This document shows, one piece after another, positions 60,501-64,000 of a stretch of DNA of 64,000 bases (positions are counted from its first letter, which is position 1; each line of letters begins with the position of its first letter). The notes beneath the pieces were generated by a model. The model was not told the DNA's origin, did not search any database, and worked only from the letters and a program-made list of their open reading frames with translations. Source of the DNA: Sphingobium sp. AP50 (GTDB lineage: Bacteria; Pseudomonadota; Alphaproteobacteria; Sphingomonadales; Sphingomonadaceae); assembly GCF_900109095.1 (NCBI RefSeq), contig NZ_FNYZ01000014.1, positions 62,001-126,000 of the forward strand, read 5' to 3'. Position numbers and translations under genes: made by a program.

Positions 60501-60579
60501 CAAAGAGCAAAGTAGCCAGGCGCCAGACGGCCAAGCCTCTTTGCCGGGACCTAGCCCTCCCTTCGCTGACGTACGGCAT
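57508..60579 (-). CDS. Beta-propeller sensor histidine kinase 2
   Basis: The 1023-aa product is a paralogue of the kinase at 33159. It has a signal peptide (about 15-40), propeller blades such as GAIWIASAGGLYRYDG, GDLWVGHDYGGLSLRRHDG and GRVWVMTSGGLARFDP, and a Y_Y_Y domain (RYTLSNVDNVWVDGG, LSPGTYHFRVIAADRNG). One membrane helix, the HisKA_3 motif ERERIAQDLHDTLLQ with His816, and an ATPase domain (VADDGVGID, GHFGLSGM) follow. No NarL-type regulator lies next to it; it may signal through the regulator at 36535 or one elsewhere. A CATAC half-site sits at 60779. Confidence 0.92.
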   Translation of the reverse strand: MPYVSEGRARSRQRGLAVWRLATLLFVTLFIGVTGGLAADSSTPDTLPGWAKSSLAKRDGAPSSIRTITQDGPGAIWIASAGGLYRYDGVNFERIPTPRASPSLAEAVVTLLATPDGDLWVGHDYGGLSLRRHDGTTRVQSLPGTAFFMARGPDGTGWYMAASGHIVTIYRLDGERWIAVAKDKLLGLGGTSFVVARNGSLVYVLDGKLKVLRAGRKSVETVMATSIDAHVAVSPRGELWLWSKGVLTQWTAQSDGGIVRIAGSEFKMAVSSLALLAFDRSGALWLGDGSGKIDRFERTHSKEFPWRLVGASPFERGEVSYGFSAFVDRENGLWLAGKAGLERLAKTAFDVPTELVGREGINFDHSAVRDGLGTVWLREHETIFSITPEGALLKRSFVLPYKASFCPASTGGLWVPAPGKRLTIAGGSSRPALSLVDTTAFGTSNVLHCVEDSRGRLWVSDYSRLKLLGPAGARTVDFGKYTEHTANLTLAADHQGGVYVYIGRVGLFRSNGDQSTLLLSQGQLPVGFAEVVFQGTRHLYLGGDRGLLRYDGRRFTFLSRDRFPWLTFVSGIAETRDDTWVQGINGVARLRTADLDRAFGDRNFKPPVHLYDSADGIPGNAVFWNVNSLASDAEGRVWVMTSGGLARFDPARGTNATAPPTAVITQIRARSVFGPAPTAIRLPSGTTRVEIRFTAYRYADPQRMRFRYTLSNVDNVWVDGGTSRSATYTALSPGTYHFRVIAADRNGAWSTVAAETTFTIAPTFLQGWLFKALCIVAALLLITVLYKLRLHYMANRIRQRMETQLHERERIAQDLHDTLLQSVQALIIRVHGLSLRPSIDMPTRDAIASVLDETERALAVGREHVAGLKRARTVALHRQIEEIASGSPVAEDVQICVDTEGEERLLTQLVAEEASLVAGEAFRNAARHAQASNIRATVKYSPDWLEITVADDGVGIDEEVLVHGGREGHFGLSGMRERAIRIGGRLNIDSGPSTGTTVQLIVPARLAYKVDHTRRSGFWRWRR

Positions 60580-60914
60580 TCGCGTCTCCCCCGCGCAACA
60601 GGTTCGGGGTGCCCTTCGGAAATCGGACAGACGCGAGTGTAATCAGAATAACACGAATAGGAGCCAGCCCGCTACTGGGCCTTACATCCACGCTGATCCA
60701 TAAGCATGATTCAGTATCAGCGCACAGCCCAGCCTGATAAAATGAAACTCCTCAGGTTATGATGGGCCGTCCTCATCGCATACGAACGAAGACAGAGAAT
60801 AACAAATGAGTCAATCTCATCTCCGCAAGACTACCGCACAGAAGCTAGCGCACACATGGTAACACATTGGAGCTTCGGACCAGCCTATCACTTGCGTTTC
60901 AATTCAGATCGAAT
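60580..60914. other. Intergenic region between propeller kinase 2 and the efflux genes
   Basis: It has no coding potential that I can support. It is AT-richer than its surroundings toward the efflux gene end and contains the single CATAC half-site at 60779-60783. Confidence 0.5.
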
Positions 60915-62348
60915 TTAGCGTGATGCGACATTCGTAGCCAAGTCCTTCTGCTCCCAACCACCGCCGAGTGCCTTAAACAGATCGACTTGGAAAAATGCGA
61001 TGCGGGCATCGGAAGCTGCAAGATCGGCCCGTGCGTCTGCCAGTGTTCGCTGGGCGTCGAGCACCGTCAGAAAGTCGATCGTTCCTTGCTTTTGCCGCGC
61101 CATGGAGACGTTCACCGCGCGCTGAGCCTCGCTGCGGGCGGCAACCAGGGCTTGGTGGCGATCAATCTCATGTGCATAAGCAGACAGCGCCGTCTCCGTC
61201 TCTTCGAGCGCGGTGAGAACTGTCCCGTCGAAGGTGGCGAGCGAGGCCTGAGTATCAGCCCTGGCCCCAGCAATCTTCGCCCGCGTCGCCGCGATATTGG
61301 GGAAACTCCAGCTGATGAGCGGTCCCAGCAACCAGCGGAAAGGCCCACCCCCGAATACGTCGGAAAGCCCCGCGCTGGTCGTTCCGATTTGTCCGCCAAG
61401 CGAGATGTGCGGATAGAGGTCCGAGGTCGCGACACCGATCCGAGCCGTATCCGCAGCAAGGCGGCGCTCGGCGGCACGCACATCCGGACGGCGTGCAATC
61501 AGCTGCGCCCCGTCACCAATCGGAATCGGGCGCTCGATCTTGGGAAGCACTGTCGCATCTCTGATCGACTGGGGTAGGTCCTGCGGCGTGCGTCCCGTTA
61601 ACGTCGCGAGCCGGAACAATGCACTGTCTCTCTCAGCCTCGAGCGGGGCCACATCCGCCTGCCGCTGATTGCGCAATGCCGTGATGCGGATAAGGTCGAG
61701 GCGCTGCGAGCGACCCGCGTCGACCCGTGCTCCTGTCACTCGCACCGACCGGTCGAGAAGATCGACCGTTTCCTTGGCCACCGCGATCTGCTGCGCCGAA
61801 GCCGTCGCGTCGGCATAAGCCCGCACCGTGTCGGACACGACCGCGACTTGCACCGCATCGCGATCCGCCTCGGCCGCCTGCCAGTCACCGCGGGCGGCTT
61901 CCACGTTTCGCTTCACTCGTCCAAAGAGATCGACCTCATAAGAGACATCAAGCCCAAGGTCGGCGCTCCAGAACCGCCGGCCGGTCACAAAGCCCTGCTG
62001 GCTTGGCACCCGCTGATCGACAAGCGAAGCATTGATATTGGTTTGCGGCAAGCGGTCGCTTTTGGCACCCTTCAGATTGGCCCGCGCTTTCTCGAGCCGG
62101 GCCACCGCAACCCGTAAGTCGGTATTGGCCCGCAGCGCATCGACGATGAGCCCATTGAGGACCTCGTCATTGTACAGCCGCCACCATTGGGCATCGACGG
62201 CGGCGTCCGCTGTCACACTTGGATTTCCAGCCCCGAGGAAAGGTTTTGCCGCGCTGGATGCGGTTTCGGGCCGGCGATAGTCGGGACCGGCAGCACATGC
62301 GGTCAGCGAAGCGCTCGCGAGGAGCATGACGAAGAGGGTCTTGGTCAT
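60915..62348 (-). CDS. RND efflux outer-membrane channel (OprM/NodT family)
   Basis: The 477-aa product is the outer-membrane lipoprotein of a tripartite efflux pump. A lipobox is present (ASASLTAC, Cys18), then AGPDYRRPE, the typical NodT start. Two repeated coiled-coil halves follow, with LRVAVARLEKARANLKGAKS, DLGLDVSYEVDLFGRVKRNVEAARGDW, LIARRPDVRAAERRLAAD and LEETETALSAYAHE. It lies 11 bp after the permease gene in the same direction, as is usual for such operons. Confidence 0.93.
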   Translation of the reverse strand: MTKTLFVMLLASASLTACAAGPDYRRPETASSAAKPFLGAGNPSVTADAAVDAQWWRLYNDEVLNGLIVDALRANTDLRVAVARLEKARANLKGAKSDRLPQTNINASLVDQRVPSQQGFVTGRRFWSADLGLDVSYEVDLFGRVKRNVEAARGDWQAAEADRDAVQVAVVSDTVRAYADATASAQQIAVAKETVDLLDRSVRVTGARVDAGRSQRLDLIRITALRNQRQADVAPLEAERDSALFRLATLTGRTPQDLPQSIRDATVLPKIERPIPIGDGAQLIARRPDVRAAERRLAADTARIGVATSDLYPHISLGGQIGTTSAGLSDVFGGGPFRWLLGPLISWSFPNIAATRAKIAGARADTQASLATFDGTVLTALEETETALSAYAHEIDRHQALVAARSEAQRAVNVSMARQKQGTIDFLTVLDAQRTLADARADLAASDARIAFFQVDLFKALGGGWEQKDLATNVASR

Positions 62349-62359
62349 CGATCTGATCC

Positions 62360-64000
62360 TTATTCAGCGGGCTGAAGCGCAGCAGCGCCGTTCTTGCGGG
62401 CACACAGCTTGGCGAGGAAATCCTCGGCCGCGTTGCAGGCCGGGTGGTTAGAGAGGCGGTCGCCTAGCCCACGGCAGACGACGTAGAAGGTTGGCGCGAA
62501 CAGCAAGCCGAAGCCGGTCACGCCGACCATGCCGAAGAAAACAGCAGTGCCGAGTGCTTGGCGAAGCTCCGCTCCTGCCCCGTCTGCTATGACAAGCGGA
62601 ACGGCGCCAAGAATGAAGGCGAAGCTCGTCATCAGGATCGGACGGAGCCGCGTACGTGCTGCTTCGACTGCAGCTTCGATACAGCTCTTACCCTGCTCCT
62701 CGGCCTGCTTTGCGAATTCGACCACCAGGATCGAGTTTTTGGCCGCAAGCGCAATCAACACCACCAGGCCAATCTGGGTGAGGACATTATTGTCCATCCC
62801 TCTCACGTTCACGCCGATCATCGCTGCGAATAGGCACATCGGCACGATCAGGATGATAGCGAGCGGCAGTGTCAGGCTTTCATACTGCGCAGCGAGCACC
62901 AGGAAGACAAACAGCGTGGACATGGCGAACACGATGCCCGCCGTGTTGCCAGCGGTTTCCTGCTGATAGGCGATGCCCGTCCACTCATGGTCGTAGCCCG
63001 CCGGCATTGCATCACCCAGTTTCTCCATGACCTGGAGAGACTGTCCGGTCGAGAAGCCCGCTGGCGTATCGCCATCGACTTCTACGGCCGGCATCAGATT
63101 GTAGCGGACGACACGGTAAGGGCCGGTCTTGTCCCGGAAGGTCGAGACGGCGCCCACCGGCACCATGGCTCCCGAGTCCGATCGGGTCTTGAGGTTAGCG
63201 ATATCCGCCACCGAATTGCGCGCTGACGCTTCTGCCTGCGCCGTCACTCGATACGTCCGGCCAAGGAGGTTGAAGTCGTTGACGAAGGACGAACCAAGAT
63301 AATTCTGGAGAGTGGAGAGTACGCGCTCAGGCGGCACGCCCAGCATCGAGGCCTTGCGACGATCAACATCGGCGAAAATCCGCGGTGTTGCCGTCTCGAA
63401 GAAGGTATAAACCTGCTTCACTCCCTCGGTCTTGTTGGCTTTCGTGATGAGGTCATTGGCGACTTGCGCGAGCTCCTTGTAGCTACGGCCCTCGCGATCC
63501 TCGACCATCATGCGATAGCCGCCAGCATTGCCGATGCCCTGGATGAGCGGCGGCGGCACCAAAAGTACGCGCGCATCGCGGTAACCGGCCACCGCCTTAC
63601 CGGCCTGCTCCATGATGCCGGCGTAGGTCACACCCTCCTTCCTGCGCTCATCGAAGCTGTTGAAGGGGAAGTAGATTGCGGCCGAGTTTGGTGCGGCTGT
63701 CTGGGATGGGCCATCAAATCCGGCGAACATCACCGCGCCGCGCAATCCTTTCACCGGCAAGATCTTGGCGGCGACATCACGCGTCACTGCATCCGTCCGC
63801 TCCAGGGATGAACCCGAAGGCAGCTGGATTACGGCGAGGAAGAAGCCCTGATCCTGCGCAGGTATGAAACCTGAGGGCGTGACGGTAAACATCGCGACCG
63901 TCGCTCCGATCAGTGCAACGTAGGCGACAAGCATCTTCTTGGGCTGCTGCACCAGATAATGAGTGAGCCTCGCATAGCGATCACTCAGGCGTTCGAAGGC
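62360..64000 (-). CDS. RND efflux permease, C-terminal part (HAE1/AcrB type, cut by window edge)
   Basis: About 546 codons of a roughly 1040-residue inner-membrane pump are present; the N-terminal half lies outside the window. The frame reads through to base 64000 without a stop. Visible HAE1 features include FTVTPSGFIPAQDQGFFLAVIQLP, the porter domain (YRMMVEDREGRSYKEL, PRIFADVDRRKASMLGV) and TM segments with GIVFAMSTLFVFLVLAAQYESL. GLVVLIALAAKNSILVVEFAKQ and RLRPILMTSFAFILGAVPLVIA follow. The C-terminal tail has two extra cysteines (NHPACNAAE, LAKLCARKN). It exports drugs or other lipophilic compounds with the OprM-type gene downstream. Confidence 0.93.
   Translation of the reverse strand, partial: AFERLSDRYARLTHYLVQQPKKMLVAYVALIGATVAMFTVTPSGFIPAQDQGFFLAVIQLPSGSSLERTDAVTRDVAAKILPVKGLRGAVMFAGFDGPSQTAAPNSAAIYFPFNSFDERRKEGVTYAGIMEQAGKAVAGYRDARVLLVPPPLIQGIGNAGGYRMMVEDREGRSYKELAQVANDLITKANKTEGVKQVYTFFETATPRIFADVDRRKASMLGVPPERVLSTLQNYLGSSFVNDFNLLGRTYRVTAQAEASARNSVADIANLKTRSDSGAMVPVGAVSTFRDKTGPYRVVRYNLMPAVEVDGDTPAGFSTGQSLQVMEKLGDAMPAGYDHEWTGIAYQQETAGNTAGIVFAMSTLFVFLVLAAQYESLTLPLAIILIVPMCLFAAMIGVNVRGMDNNVLTQIGLVVLIALAAKNSILVVEFAKQAEEQGKSCIEAAVEAARTRLRPILMTSFAFILGAVPLVIADGAGAELRQALGTAVFFGMVGVTGFGLLFAPTFYVVCRGLGDRLSNHPACNAAEDFLAKLCARKNGAAALQPAE

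Overview
The window looks like a GC-rich alphaproteobacterium of the sphingomonad group (Sphingobium, Novosphingobium, Sphingopyxis or Sphingomonas type). The basis is the plasmid-type VirB/VirD4 gene order, the TonB receptor, the periplasmic alpha/beta hydrolases, the NifU-like scaffold protein and the general protein style. No rRNA, tRNA, CRISPR array or transposase was found.

Layout. (1) 1-12450, all minus strand: a compact conjugative type IV secretion operon read from right to left, in the order TrbM-like, virB1-B5, EexN-like lipoprotein, virB6, virB7-like, virB8-B11, virD4, then an LPD7-type relaxase/primase protein cut by the window edge. (2) 12451-17422: an orphan LuxR-type regulator beside the operon, a winged-helix-like protein, a DUF983 protein, a lipoprotein, a small conserved protein and an outer-membrane barrel. 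(3) 17423-32843: detoxification and transport genes. These are an esterase, an OprB-type porin, two epoxide hydrolases, a quinone oxidoreductase and SDR under a divergent TetR, an MFS exporter, WrbA, a NifU-like scaffold, a TonB receptor, pirin and an NTF2-like protein. (4) 33159-39076: signalling genes, namely a 1022-aa beta-propeller histidine kinase, a NarL-type response regulator and a PAS histidine kinase. (5) 39086-55355: a redox and ion module with iorAB molybdenum hydroxylase, tri-haem cytochrome c, a YdeP-type molybdopterin oxidoreductase, cydAB quinol oxidase, an AraC regulator with divergent SDR, a CPA2 antiporter, a formate/nitrite channel and a DUF305/YncE-like pair. (6) 55375-64000: a single-domain response regulator, a chloroperoxidase-like hydrolase, a second 1023-aa propeller kinase, and an RND efflux outer-membrane protein with a permease that runs off the window.

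The main new observation is a recurring inverted repeat, CATAC-N4-GTATG. Three copies are perfect and about eight have one or two mismatches. All lie in intergenic DNA, mostly 35-140 bp upstream of start codons. They precede the DUF983 gene, esterase, Tat-type epoxide hydrolase, wrbA, the NTF2-like gene, the propeller kinase itself, iorAB, cytochrome c, ydeP-cydAB, the formate/nitrite channel and the chloroperoxidase-like hydrolase. I infer a previously unlabelled regulon joining respiration and detoxification genes. It is possibly run by the propeller kinase and NarL-type regulator encoded in its middle.

Other points of note are dyad-rich DNA between the orphan LuxR gene and the T4SS operon, a very stable UUCG-capped hairpin next to luxR, a relic of a second NarL-type regulator directly after the propeller kinase, and a TetR intergenic region with two matching operators.
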